This document shows, piece by piece, positions 27,319 through 36,291 of a DNA stretch of 64,000 nucleotides (its first letter is position 1; every line of letters begins with the position of its first letter). Both the position numbers and the translations under genes were made by a program. This DNA is from Lodderomyces elongisporus (Eukaryota > Ascomycota > Pichiomycetes > Serinales > Debaryomycetaceae), in contig NC_083677.1 of NCBI RefSeq assembly GCF_030384665.1, positions 858,501 to 922,500 on the forward strand. Reading direction: 5' to 3'. The notes beneath the pieces are model-generated. The model made no database searches. It was not told where the DNA came from and saw nothing but the letters and a program-made list of their open reading frames with translations.

Positions 27319-29091
27319 TTAGCTTTTACCCTCTGGGGGTTCCGTTTGTTCTCGCAAGTAATTTCTTAATATTGAAGCCCAAAGGCCAATCGTTGCTGCA
27401 CCCTTGGGGTTTGATTTGACACCTCTACGGCTCACAATTCCATCGTGCGCATTCCAAACGTCAAGAAAAACGGGAATCTTGATCCAATTCAACAGATTTA
27501 AGGATCGCTCTATAAATGCCCTATCTTCATCCAACTCTAGTTTAGCCTCATCTTTGAATAGAATAAATCTGTCATATTCTTGTAGAGTAGACAAATGTTC
27601 ATTCATCTTTTCGTCATGTAGTTGGTAGTCCAAGTTGATCAATTTAGGATTGAGTTTTGTACCATTCACATTTCCAACATTTCCAACATTTCTGATAAAT
27701 TCACCGTTTTCATTAGTTCTATTGGAGATGTCACTTGAAAAAGTCTTTTCATCTACGTCTCCAGCTTTAGCTTCGATTTCATATTCTTCATCCTTTTCAT
27801 CCTCATCTTCTTCATCGCTAATATCAGCACCAGCACTCCTTTTCCCACTTCCAAATTTCTCCTCCGCATACATAATTCCCTCCATAGTATTTTCAGCTAG
27901 TTGTGACGTATCTCCCTTGAAACTTTCATGCTTGACAAGTCTGTTTCTTCTTTCCCTACGTTCTTGTCCGGCTTTAGCATCATCCAGATCAATCGCGTCT
28001 CCGCCGTATAAATAGTCAGAAGCCCTCTCCCAGTGACTCTTGATATCAGGAATACTATGCACCTTCACCTTGATATAACTGTAGATTGACACTATGGAAC
28101 TTGTGATGAGAACAAAGGGAATCCAAAATGGAACAACAAAGCAACATATCAACACGAGAAAGCAAAATTTCACAATTTTGTACCTCCTGAAAACAGGTGT
28201 TTCCTCTTGTAAGTTACCAATGAAGCTTTTGGCGTCATTTGGTTCAATTTTGCGAGAACGAGTAAGATCAACGAATTTGGGCCTGACTGATTTGGTTGCA
28301 ATTTCCGAGTGGGGCAAGTTTTTAAGGTATTTAACTTTGATCTTATCCAACTCGTCAAATGGCGAGTACGACGTTATATAAGAGGTAAAAAAAGCCACTG
28401 TTCTATCGTTCTTGATATTAGCCATCAATATGTGTTTTTTGAATTTGCGCAATCCTTGCATATACTTTTGTTGTGGATCAGCCATGGCAACAAGAATCTT
28501 CTCATGATCAGCAATAAACAATTGTCCACCAGATTTGCCAAACATATATGGTCCCAAATTGTTTGCAATCGTGTCAAAAAAATTGTTTCTGAAAAAATGA
28601 ATCCCCAAATGCGGTGTAGCAAAAGTGCAAAAGAACACTGGCTCGACTAGTTCAAAAAAGCCGATTTCATTCAAGAGCCCAATTATATAACGTGAAAAAA
28701 GACCACCTAACGAATAGCCAATGAAACTGATTCTTTTTACAATCAATTTATTCTTTTGCTTAAGAGATTCAATCTCATAGAACATCTCTTGAATAATCTT
28801 TTTTGCATTCAAGTCTAATCCATCATAAGTTTTCCAAAACCCGAAACACGATGGCTTCAATGTGATTATTTGATCCTTTGTAACTTCATCATTGATCGAC
28901 TCTTTGATGAAGTCCTCGATAGTAGACATGTGTTTGGGAGTACCCCAAAGTCCGTGTATTAGGACAAACAAATGGGTAGATTTCTCGTGACTATTGGCGT
29001 CATCAATAGCGCTGTGATTGTTATTTTTGTTTTTGTATTTGTATTCGTATTCGTTATTATTGTTGCTGTTGCTGCTGTTAAACGAAGACAT
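27319..29091 (-). CDS. LPL1: Lpl1-type lipid-droplet phospholipase, DUF676 serine hydrolase
   Basis: A 590-residue alpha/beta hydrolase of the DUF676 family. The hydrolase core is at about 38-260: HLFVLIHGLWGTPKHM (oxyanion region), the nucleophile motif GYSLGG at 125-130 (Ser127), then FCTFATPHLGIHFFRNNFFD. A hydrophobic hairpin at about 308-345 could anchor it to the lipid droplet or ER. An acidic, low-complexity linker (about 420-450) precedes a C-terminal segment with WNAHDGIVSR carrying the probable catalytic His. The core matches yeast YOR059C/Lpl1 best; related ROG1-type lipases have a different HG region. It is longer than yeast Lpl1 (450) because of the linker and the Asn/Tyr/Lys-rich N-terminus. 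Confidence 0.82.
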   Translation of the reverse strand: MSSFNSSNSNNNNEYEYKYKNKNNNHSAIDDANSHEKSTHLFVLIHGLWGTPKHMSTIEDFIKESINDEVTKDQIITLKPSCFGFWKTYDGLDLNAKKIIQEMFYEIESLKQKNKLIVKRISFIGYSLGGLFSRYIIGLLNEIGFFELVEPVFFCTFATPHLGIHFFRNNFFDTIANNLGPYMFGKSGGQLFIADHEKILVAMADPQQKYMQGLRKFKKHILMANIKNDRTVAFFTSYITSYSPFDELDKIKVKYLKNLPHSEIATKSVRPKFVDLTRSRKIEPNDAKSFIGNLQEETPVFRRYKIVKFCFLVLICCFVVPFWIPFVLITSSIVSIYSYIKVKVHSIPDIKSHWERASDYLYGGDAIDLDDAKAGQERRERRNRLVKHESFKGDTSQLAENTMEGIMYAEEKFGSGKRSAGADISDEEDEDEKDEEYEIEAKAGDVDEKTFSSDISNRTNENGEFIRNVGNVGNVNGTKLNPKLINLDYQLHDEKMNEHLSTLQEYDRFILFKDEAKLELDEDRAFIERSLNLLNWIKIPVFLDVWNAHDGIVSRRGVKSNPKGAATIGLWASILRNYLREQTEPPEGKS

Positions 29092-29803
29092 TGCTCGTAG
29101 GTGTGTAAAGTCACAAGCAGCTTATACAACTGAGAGGCTCACGAGAATCAAGCAAATAACTTAAATCCTTGTTATATTGTAGTTGTAGAATGTATGTGGA
29201 TAATATAGTTACTACATGTTTTATCAAAATTATGCAAGAAGTAGCAACTGAAGATTCACGTGATAAATTATTGGTTGTTCTATTTTTAAATTACAAGAGG
29301 AAAAAAACAATACCTTACTTGTGATAGCATTAATTATGTATAAGTAAGTTAATAGCCAACTAAACAAAGGGTAGTTAACATATCTGTTAATTGACGAAAA
29401 CAAAAAGAGACAACAAATAGAGGCAACAAATAGAGGCTGAGTAGATTACGAGGATCTTGAGAGATAACGAAATAGATAAGGTTAACTCTGCCCGTGGTAG
29501 GCTTGTTCCAGTTTCAGTTCCAGTGTTCTCTAGTTGTACCACTTATTTTTGATCTTTTTTTTTTTTTTTTTATTTTTTTTCGTTTTCGCAAAGCAGAACG
29601 AAAAGTGAAATGCAAAAGAAAGTGAAAGATAAAAAAAAAACATTGAGAGCAGATCCAAATCGAGAACTAGACGTTTATTCATTCACTCTCTATACAGAGA
29701 ACATCTTTGCCAAATACTTATTATTCTTTATATACCCAGCCACCTACCTATTTACTTATCTACCTACCTACCAATCACCCAATCTATCTGTTAAACTACA
29801 AGA
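29092..29803. other. Divergent promoter region LPL1/TIM13
   Basis: No gene supported. A T run at 29552-29580, and CTAC(C) repeats near 29750-29775 in the TIM13 leader. Confidence 0.5.
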
Positions 29804-30139
29804 ATGGCATTTTGGAATAAATCAACAACCTCAGAGGGTACGGACTCACTTGCACCATCTTCTGCCACAGACTCTGCAGTTTCAGCACAAGCACAAAAAA
29901 TAAAGAGTGATATACAAGCACTGATCAGCCAAGAACTCGCCGCAGCCAATGCACAAGAGTTGGTAAGAACAATCTCAGAGAATTGTTTTGAGAAATGCAT
30001 TACGCAACCAAAGGGATTCCTTGATGCAGAAGAAAATGCATGTATTGATCAATGTAGAGAGAAATATATGAGGTCTTGGAATGTAGTGTCTCGCGCATAC
30101 ATCAATAGGATTCAAGAACAACAACTGTTTGCCAGATAA
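29804..30139 (+). CDS. TIM13: Mitochondrial intermembrane-space chaperone subunit Tim13
   Basis: A 111-residue small Tim protein. Tim8-Tim13 complexes escort hydrophobic inner-membrane precursors such as Tim23 across the intermembrane space. The twin CX3C motif is present: CFEKC (61-65) and CIDQC (80-84), which form two disulfides through the Mia40 pathway. Between them is the usual TQPKGFLDAEENA spacer. The extended N-terminus (1-45) is Ser/Thr/Ala-rich, as in yeast Tim13. The C-terminus ends YINRIQEQQLFAR. No intron seen. Confidence 0.95.
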   Translation: MAFWNKSTTSEGTDSLAPSSATDSAVSAQAQKIKSDIQALISQELAAANAQELVRTISENCFEKCITQPKGFLDAEENACIDQCREKYMRSWNVVSRAYINRIQEQQLFAR

Positions 30140-30715
30140 GTCGACACAAGGGAAGACAAACAAAAGAAAGAATTAGAGAAGTGCTACTGGAACCAATTGT
30201 ACATATTATATAGATATGTAGTGTTTGTGCAAGTCCATAAAGAAACAAAAAATACAATAACAACAACACACATACATACATCCATCCATACACTCATCAT
30301 CAACAAAACATCATTATCATCGTCCTAAAGTCAAGTTGTAGAGTGAAAGATATATGTATATATATATACATATATGATACTTAATCTCCTTTGCACATGT
30401 GGTAGCTCTGATTTATGTTTTCTCCTTTTTTTATTTTTATTTTTATTTTTCTCTTTAAAATCTTAATTTTTTTTAAAGTGGCGAACATACCTCCAACTTT
30501 TTTTTTGGCCTCCCATTCTCGCAGTCCAGAGCTTTGTATTCAAAGAGTAAGTGAAAGCAAAAGAGAAACTGGGTGAGTGAGCTTGTACGCGAGAGAAAGT
30601 AAGAAAGAAAGAAAGAAAGAATTTAATAGACTTTTGCCCATAATCCAATAATTTAAAAATACATTCTTATTAGTTCTTGTCATATACTTTTATCAATTCT
30701 ATTAAAGTACCAGAG
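30140..30715. other. Spacer TIM13-PRE7
   Basis: TATATATATA-rich block at 30353-30376 (TIM13 3' signal), A/T runs, and AAAGAAAG repeats at 30600-30620. A frame upstream of the chosen PRE7 start is an in-frame leader extension. Confidence 0.5.
30477..30485 (+). promoter_or_regulatory. Possible PACE/Rpn4-like site
   Basis: AGTGGCGAA, about 230 bases before PRE7, differs at two bases from the S. cerevisiae proteasome element GGTGGCAAA. Rpn4 motifs differ in Candida species, so this is speculative. Confidence 0.22.
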
Positions 30716-31450
30716 ATGTCGGGTCAAACTACAGTGGCATCAGAATATTCCGCAGAAGTGCACTCTGTGCCAATTGAGCATAGATTCAACCCATACTCGG
30801 ATAATGGTGGAACAGTGCTAGGCATTGCCGGTGAGGATTTTGCCGTTTTGGCAGGAGACACTAGACAAGTTGAAGGTTATTCTATACAATCGCGATATGA
30901 GCCAAGGGTGCACAATGTGGGAGACAACATCTTGATGACTGCGAATGGATTTGCTGCAGATGGAGTTGCATTAATTGATCGTTTCAAGCAGTCATTTAAA
31001 TGGTACAAATTTGATAATGAAAACAGGAAACTAGAGATCAGTTCTGCTGCAAGATACATCCAACATTTGTTATATGGGAAACGGTTTTTCCCATTTTATG
31101 TGAGTACATTGATTGCTGGGTTGGATGAAGAAGGAAAAGGTGCAGTATACTCTTACGATCCGGTGGGAAGTTATGAGAGAGAGCAGTGTAGAGCTGGAGG
31201 TGCCGCTGCTAGTTTAATTATGCCATTTTTGGATAACCAAGTAAACTTTAAGAACCAGTATGTGCCTGGAACAGATGGAAAGGAGAAGAAACCATTAAAG
31301 TACTTGAGCTTAGAAGAGGTGATACAATTGGTGAGGGATGCATTCACATCAGCTGGAGAGAGACACATTTATGTCGGTGACGGATTGGAAATCATGATTG
31401 TCACCAAGGATGGTGTAAGGACAGAATACTTTCCTTTAAAGAGAGATTGA
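30716..31450 (+). CDS. PRE7: 20S proteasome subunit beta-6
   Basis: A 244-residue beta-type proteasome subunit, the S. cerevisiae Pre7/Pup? beta-6 position, which is catalytically inactive. It shows SDNGGTVLGIAGEDFAVLAG, DTRQVEGYSIQSRYEP, YDPVGSYEREQCRAGGAAAS and LIMPFLDNQVNFKNQY, and ends EYFPLKRD; all closely match yeast Pre7. The ATG at 30716 gives MSGQTTVASEYSAE, which aligns with the yeast N-terminus. The ATG at 30677 would add 13 residues with no counterpart and is less likely. It converges with ERD2. Confidence 0.95.
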   Translation: MSGQTTVASEYSAEVHSVPIEHRFNPYSDNGGTVLGIAGEDFAVLAGDTRQVEGYSIQSRYEPRVHNVGDNILMTANGFAADGVALIDRFKQSFKWYKFDNENRKLEISSAARYIQHLLYGKRFFPFYVSTLIAGLDEEGKGAVYSYDPVGSYEREQCRAGGAAASLIMPFLDNQVNFKNQYVPGTDGKEKKPLKYLSLEEVIQLVRDAFTSAGERHIYVGDGLEIMIVTKDGVRTEYFPLKRD

Positions 31451-31514
31451 AGGGAGTCATACTTAGATACCTCTGTTGCTCAAACTTTTAGCGCCAGCTT
31501 TATATATATGGTTG

Positions 31515-31539
31515 TATATATATATATATATATATATAT
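31515..31539. terminator. TA tract between convergent PRE7 and ERD2
   Basis: (TA)12-type run 65 bases after the PRE7 stop; further TATACG and TATATA repeats at 31650-31706 lie nearer ERD2. Together they offer 3'-end signals to both genes. Confidence 0.35.
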
Positions 31540-31737
31540 GTTATACAATGAGTTTATAAAACATAAATGTTTTTTTTTTCTTTTTTGCATTGTTTGCTTG
31601 CAATGAATTGAATCTAGTCTCATCGTGGCGAGTCTATACCTCAAGCTTATATATATACGTATACGTATACGTATACACGTATACATACATATACATATAT
31701 ATATATAGTTTAGCCGTCTTCTATTCTTTAACACTGT

Positions 31738-32376
31738 TTATACTGGCAACTCAAATTTCTTTCCCTTCATTACTTTATTGTAGTAAATGTAAAAGAAATC
31801 TGAGTAGATTGCAGTTTGCAAAAGGCCAGCCAACACGGAGACATAGTCCAAGTGTCCTTCAGCAAAATACCTGTAAATCCAGTTTGGAATGTACAATGCT
31901 CTATAAAGCCCCAAGGCAAAGATATAATGCGTCGTGATGTTTTCCGCCTCTCCTGTCCTCTGTAAGATAAACAATTGTGGTAAAATTGCCACAGCCTCGA
32001 GCCATATACTGAAACTCCACACGATCTCACCCGGTGTATACTTGTGGGTAAAGATCAAACTTGCCAAAACAGATCCACCTAGTAAATACTTGACGGGGAA
32101 TGTATCGACATGATTCGTGATAGACTTGTGATATTTGTACACCATCACGTAAACAGTGTATATCGAACTTGCAATGAATACAATTTTGAGTAAAGTGTTA
32201 TAGAGTGAGTAAAATTTGGTGAACAAGTTCAAGTATCGTGTTACAAACACAACCACGTAAAGTGCTTGTGTTTTTAATGATAATCCATTGATGGATCTAT
32301 TTTGCTCAATGGCATATAATAGAATGAAGACACTAGCCAAATGTGATAAATCACCGAGAAATCTGAAAATGTTCAT
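31738..32376 (-). CDS. ERD2: K/HDEL receptor Erd2
   Basis: A 212-residue seven-helix Golgi membrane protein that binds C-terminal HDEL-type signals and returns soluble ER residents in COPI vesicles. The family landmarks are clear: MNIFRFLGDLSHLASVFIL, GLSLKTQALYVVVFVTRYL, TPGEIVWSFSIWLEAVAILP and the C-terminal HYIFALGLYRALYIPNWIYR. It ends in a Lys-rich cytosolic tail (KVMKGKKFELPV). Its neighbour to the right, on the same strand, is an ER thioredoxin-domain protein ending HIEL, a plausible ligand. Confidence 0.96.
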   Translation of the reverse strand: MNIFRFLGDLSHLASVFILLYAIEQNRSINGLSLKTQALYVVVFVTRYLNLFTKFYSLYNTLLKIVFIASSIYTVYVMVYKYHKSITNHVDTFPVKYLLGGSVLASLIFTHKYTPGEIVWSFSIWLEAVAILPQLFILQRTGEAENITTHYIFALGLYRALYIPNWIYRYFAEGHLDYVSVLAGLLQTAIYSDFFYIYYNKVMKGKKFELPV

Positions 32377-32924
32377 TGCGAAAATCCTATAGGTCTAGTT
32401 TTAGATACGTTTTGCTCAATATGTGTGTATGTGCGGAATGAGCAATTGTTTAGTTTAATAGAGTGAGGTGTGTAAGGATGTAAATTGATAATTATTGAGT
32501 AGATGGTGAATAATTACTGAGTTATTTAATACCAGGAACTGTTGTGGATAGATTGCAATTTTGTTTTTTTGTTTTTTCTTCTTTCTTTCTTTCTTTCTTT
32601 TTAGTTGTTTTTGCTTCACTTGATGTGTGGACGCTTTCTTCATTTTTTGTCTTTAACAATTTCTTAGTTTTTCTTATTCTCATACTTTCAACACGTCAAA
32701 CATAACGATTTGCGTGGAAGACTAGACTTCCCAATCGAGTAATGAACACCAAGGAACCGAAAAAAGAGAAAAAAATTAGAAACACAAAAGAGTGAAAGAG
32801 TAAAAGATTAATCAACTGGCAAGGTGTTTATATCAACTCACACCATCAACATTCATTAAGAAACTTATTCTTCTTTTTTTCTTTTTTTTTTTATATTTTT
32901 TTTATTTTCTTATTTATTTTTTGA
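32377..32924. other. Spacer between ERD2 and the PDI-like gene
   Basis: ERD2 promoter and 3' end of the neighbour. Contains CTTT repeats near 32578-32602 and T-rich sequence at 32870-32920. No gene supported. Confidence 0.5.
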
Positions 32925-33971
32925 TTATAATTCTATATGCTCTATTTCATAATCATCGTCATCTTCATCATTATGGTCAACTTCATACTCGTGCTCAGAC
33001 TGATTCAAAGATGATCTTACTCTCTCTTTGTAATCTCTCCAGCCAGAATTTGTTTCTTCACCATTTTTAATTGATTCTATAAATCGCCTAATCTTTTGCT
33101 CATCCAAATATCCGTTACTCTTGAAACTCTCAGCGTCGGTGTGTAAACCTTTGAATTGCTTGTTTCTAAGGTAAATTAGGCTTGGGAACCCGCTCACGCC
33201 AAACTTTTCTGCAATGTCAAAGTCTTCCATTACATCCGTTTTCAAGACGTAAAAGTTGATATCACTATGGTCTCTAGCAACATGCTGTATGAAATGAGTT
33301 GGGTAGTCGACATCTTTCCAGTCATGTAAATACGACATCGTCAAAATAAGCACGCTATCAGTGTCACTAGCGAGCAATGTATCGACATTATTGAAAGTCT
33401 TTAAAAATGGCGAATCCAACACACTGAAATCGGGATTGATTTTAGTTTCCCTAACAATAAAATCAACCAACTTGCTCAAGTCTCGTTTTTCATCAAAAGT
33501 CTTGATTTCGGAAGTTTTATAATTAAGTAGCTTAATTGTTGGGTAGTGGGGAACACTAAACAATTGACTCAATTTTTTGTTCAACCGGCCGTTTGATTTC
33601 AATATCTGCAATTCTTTTTCCTCGGTGCTACTGTATAATGATTGCAAATTCTCAAATGTCGGATTAAACTGGAGACAGTATTTACACGAATCTGAGTAAA
33701 AATAGATTAACGAATACCGCAGCCTCTTTAATGTTTCAAGTATTGTGTCATCATCAACTTCATAATCATTTTCATAATCATGTTCTTTCTTCAACGATGG
33801 CGAAAAAGATTGGTAGGATGATAATAGACCTGTAGGTGACTGCAGATTCACCTCTTGCTTGTTCTCAACAGTGACAAAAGATTTCGATGTAGTTGATGAG
33901 ATCAAATCCGCTTGAAGGAATTTAGAGCAAAACACGAGAACAAGCCAAGTAATTGTTGGAAAATAGAGCAT
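32925..33971 (-). CDS. ER thioredoxin-domain (PDI-like) protein with HIEL terminus
   Basis: A 348-residue secretory-pathway protein. Signal peptide at 1-21 (TITWLVLVFCSKFLQA). A thioredoxin fold at about 80-180 carries the redox motif CKYC (Cys96, Cys99) in YFYSDSCKYCLQFNP and a cis-Pro region VPHYPTIKLL. A second thioredoxin-like segment (about 195-315) includes FGVSGFPSLIYLRNKQF without a CXXC. The acidic tail ends EIEHIEL, resembling an HDEL-type ER retrieval signal. The CXXC is CKYC, not the CGHC of Pdi1, so it may be a reductase-type or weak oxidase like Mpd2 or Eps1. I cannot assign an ortholog. Confidence 0.75.
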   Translation of the reverse strand: MLYFPTITWLVLVFCSKFLQADLISSTTSKSFVTVENKQEVNLQSPTGLLSSYQSFSPSLKKEHDYENDYEVDDDTILETLKRLRYSLIYFYSDSCKYCLQFNPTFENLQSLYSSTEEKELQILKSNGRLNKKLSQLFSVPHYPTIKLLNYKTSEIKTFDEKRDLSKLVDFIVRETKINPDFSVLDSPFLKTFNNVDTLLASDTDSVLILTMSYLHDWKDVDYPTHFIQHVARDHSDINFYVLKTDVMEDFDIAEKFGVSGFPSLIYLRNKQFKGLHTDAESFKSNGYLDEQKIRRFIESIKNGEETNSGWRDYKERVRSSLNQSEHEYEVDHNDEDDDDYEIEHIEL

Positions 33972-36189
33972 AGTAGTTGTGGGTGCTGGTGGTGGGTGCT
34001 GCTAGTGCTGCTAGTGCAGGTAAACAATTGTAATTGAAATGAATTGACAAAGAAATAACGTTGGCCGTGGTTTCCAAACTGGTTATTTCAAAAGTTAGCC
34101 CACTTTATTATAAATAGGTTCTTTTTAAACTGCCCATTAGGTATTCAACAACTCTGGTCTAATATGGGTTAGTCTGTCTTGTAAAAAAAAAAATTATGAA
34201 GTTATAAGATTATAAAATTGGAAAAATGTAAAAAAAAAGAAAAAGAAAAGAAAAACAGAATTTAAATTCAAATGGGGCGATTTGGTTCTATTTATCTCGT
34301 AAATCAAAAACCAAAAAACAACACAAAAATAACCCGAGTTTTGTAATTTCCAGTCACGTGAGACATCAGAAAAGAAGAATTAAATATTAGTCTACATTAC
34401 CAATAACAATATACAAGGAGAATCCATTGAATATTTACATTCAAGTATTTGTGGAATTGTATGAATGTTTTGCTTTCAAACCTTTTCCAAGTTTGATTTC
34501 GCTCAATCTATAGTTATGGAAGCTGCCGTTTCAAGCAAGGTATTGAAAATTAAAGACCAACAATATGTGAAGGAAGCAGATATGGTATGAAAGAATCACC
34601 TTGTCTTATTCCATTTTCCATATTCTATTTTCCATTTCCCACTGTAATTATTTTTCAATATTTTCTTTCCCTAATTAATATAATCAACCCACAATTTCCA
34701 TGTGGTATCATCAAGTACTTTTGTAATTATACTAGTAACAATTTACCTGTAATTAGCTGCATTACTATACAATACCTTTATATCAGCTGTCTCTTGCAAC
34801 CTAGTTGTTTTTATACAACATTATTGTTTCCAAACTTTTGTTAATATAATAAAAATATAGAAATGGGTTGATATATTTTTTTTATTTTTTAAACCATCAA
34901 GTTTTGGATCTTCAGTGAGACTGAGTTTTGTTTAACTCAAAAACTAATGTTTTTTGTTTTTGTTTTTTCTTTTTTGGCTCTCTTTGTACATTGTATTGAG
35001 TCACTTCGGCAACAATGAAAAGATTTTTTAGAAGAGAAATGGTAATGGCAAAGGTACATTTTCTTCAAAACTTGTTTGCATATAGTCTATTAAAAAACTC
35101 TGACTTACGAATGTGCTGATATTCTTCCCAATATGCAGTTGGCTTTAGACTTTTCTTTATGGATTGACGCATACACCAAAAATCACAACATTTGTAAACC
35201 AGGGTATCTAATTTTGGACAAGGACCCTGTCTTTCTAATAATCTTTTTTTAAAAAAAAAGAATAAAAGAAATACCCTGGAATGTCGTTGAAGTATTTTCT
35301 ATTTCTATTTTTATTTATTTTATGGAGTTTTGATCCTTTTCTTTTTCTTTTTATTTTTTATTTCTTTTTATTTCTTTTTTCTTTTTATTTTATTTTATTT
35401 TATTTATTTTATTTTTTATTTTTTCGCAGCCATTAGTTGTTGCCTTTTATCTTCCTCTTTGTACGAGACTTTTATTTTTGGGATTGAGTACAGAACTTGA
35501 GAAATATAATAAAGTTTCTACAATGAGCTGAACCAACAGATCACACGACTTGACACCAAAAGGTTGATCTTTAACATCCTTCAATAAGAAGATATATTTT
35601 GAATTACATTATATATGTGATAGGCTTATAGCTCCTCATTTTGCAGGCATTTGCAGCAGAATAGACATGAAATAGATAAAAGAAAGAAAATAAAAAAAAT
35701 AAATAAGTAAATAGATCAAACAAATGAATTAACACACGCTTTACATTTCCCTTTCTACAAATACCTTTGTTTACAGTTTAAGCATTGTCTTTTCTCAATC
35801 AAACCAAACTGGTACTATATTATATTCAAAACAAAACAAAACAAAACAAAAAAACACGAGAGACAACTTAGTGGCTTCAGAGAGAAATGGATGAAAGATA
35901 ATGGAAGAAGGCAAAGGAGAAAAAAAAATGGACGCATATATTTTATTTCAATTTGTGAAGTGAATTGGAAGACTTTCACACCCATAGTGTTTTGATCTGG
36001 TTATTATTTCATAATGCTAGCTAATCAATTTATTAATAATTACCAATATTTCATATTAAAAGATAATTGTTACAGGGTAGATGAATTTCCCTGATATATA
36101 AATTGCCCATATCTTCACCAAAGGTTGCATTACAACTTAGTCCCTTCATTTGTTAAGAAGGAGGCCAAATTCATAAACAAGACAAAAAG

Positions 36190-36224
<35 letters not shown>

Positions 36225-36291
36225 CCAATAAAGACCCAAGTCCTAAAACTAGCAGCAAAATAAAAGAATAAACATCCACCTACGAGAAAAT
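33972..36291. other. Gene-poor 2.3 kb upstream of the large GPI protein
   Basis: No unbroken gene supported. 34516-34583 has a 23-codon frame (MEAAVSSKVLKIKDQQYVKE) that runs directly into GTATGA, a plausible splice donor, and acceptors such as TTTTTTAG (near 35027) and ATATGCAG (near 35138) lie downstream, so a small spliced gene is possible. The rest is T-rich TTTTA sequence (35280-35420) and an AACAAC-type leader (36190-36230) belonging to the gene at 36292. Confidence 0.45.
36095..36102 (+). promoter_or_regulatory. TATA box candidate
   Basis: TATATAAA about 190 bases before the ATG at 36292, followed by a long CAACAA leader. Confidence 0.4.

Noticed and set aside
30677..30715. Upstream ATG extending PRE7 by 13 residues
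   Set aside because: The extension has no counterpart in the family; the ATG at 30716 fits the yeast N-terminus.
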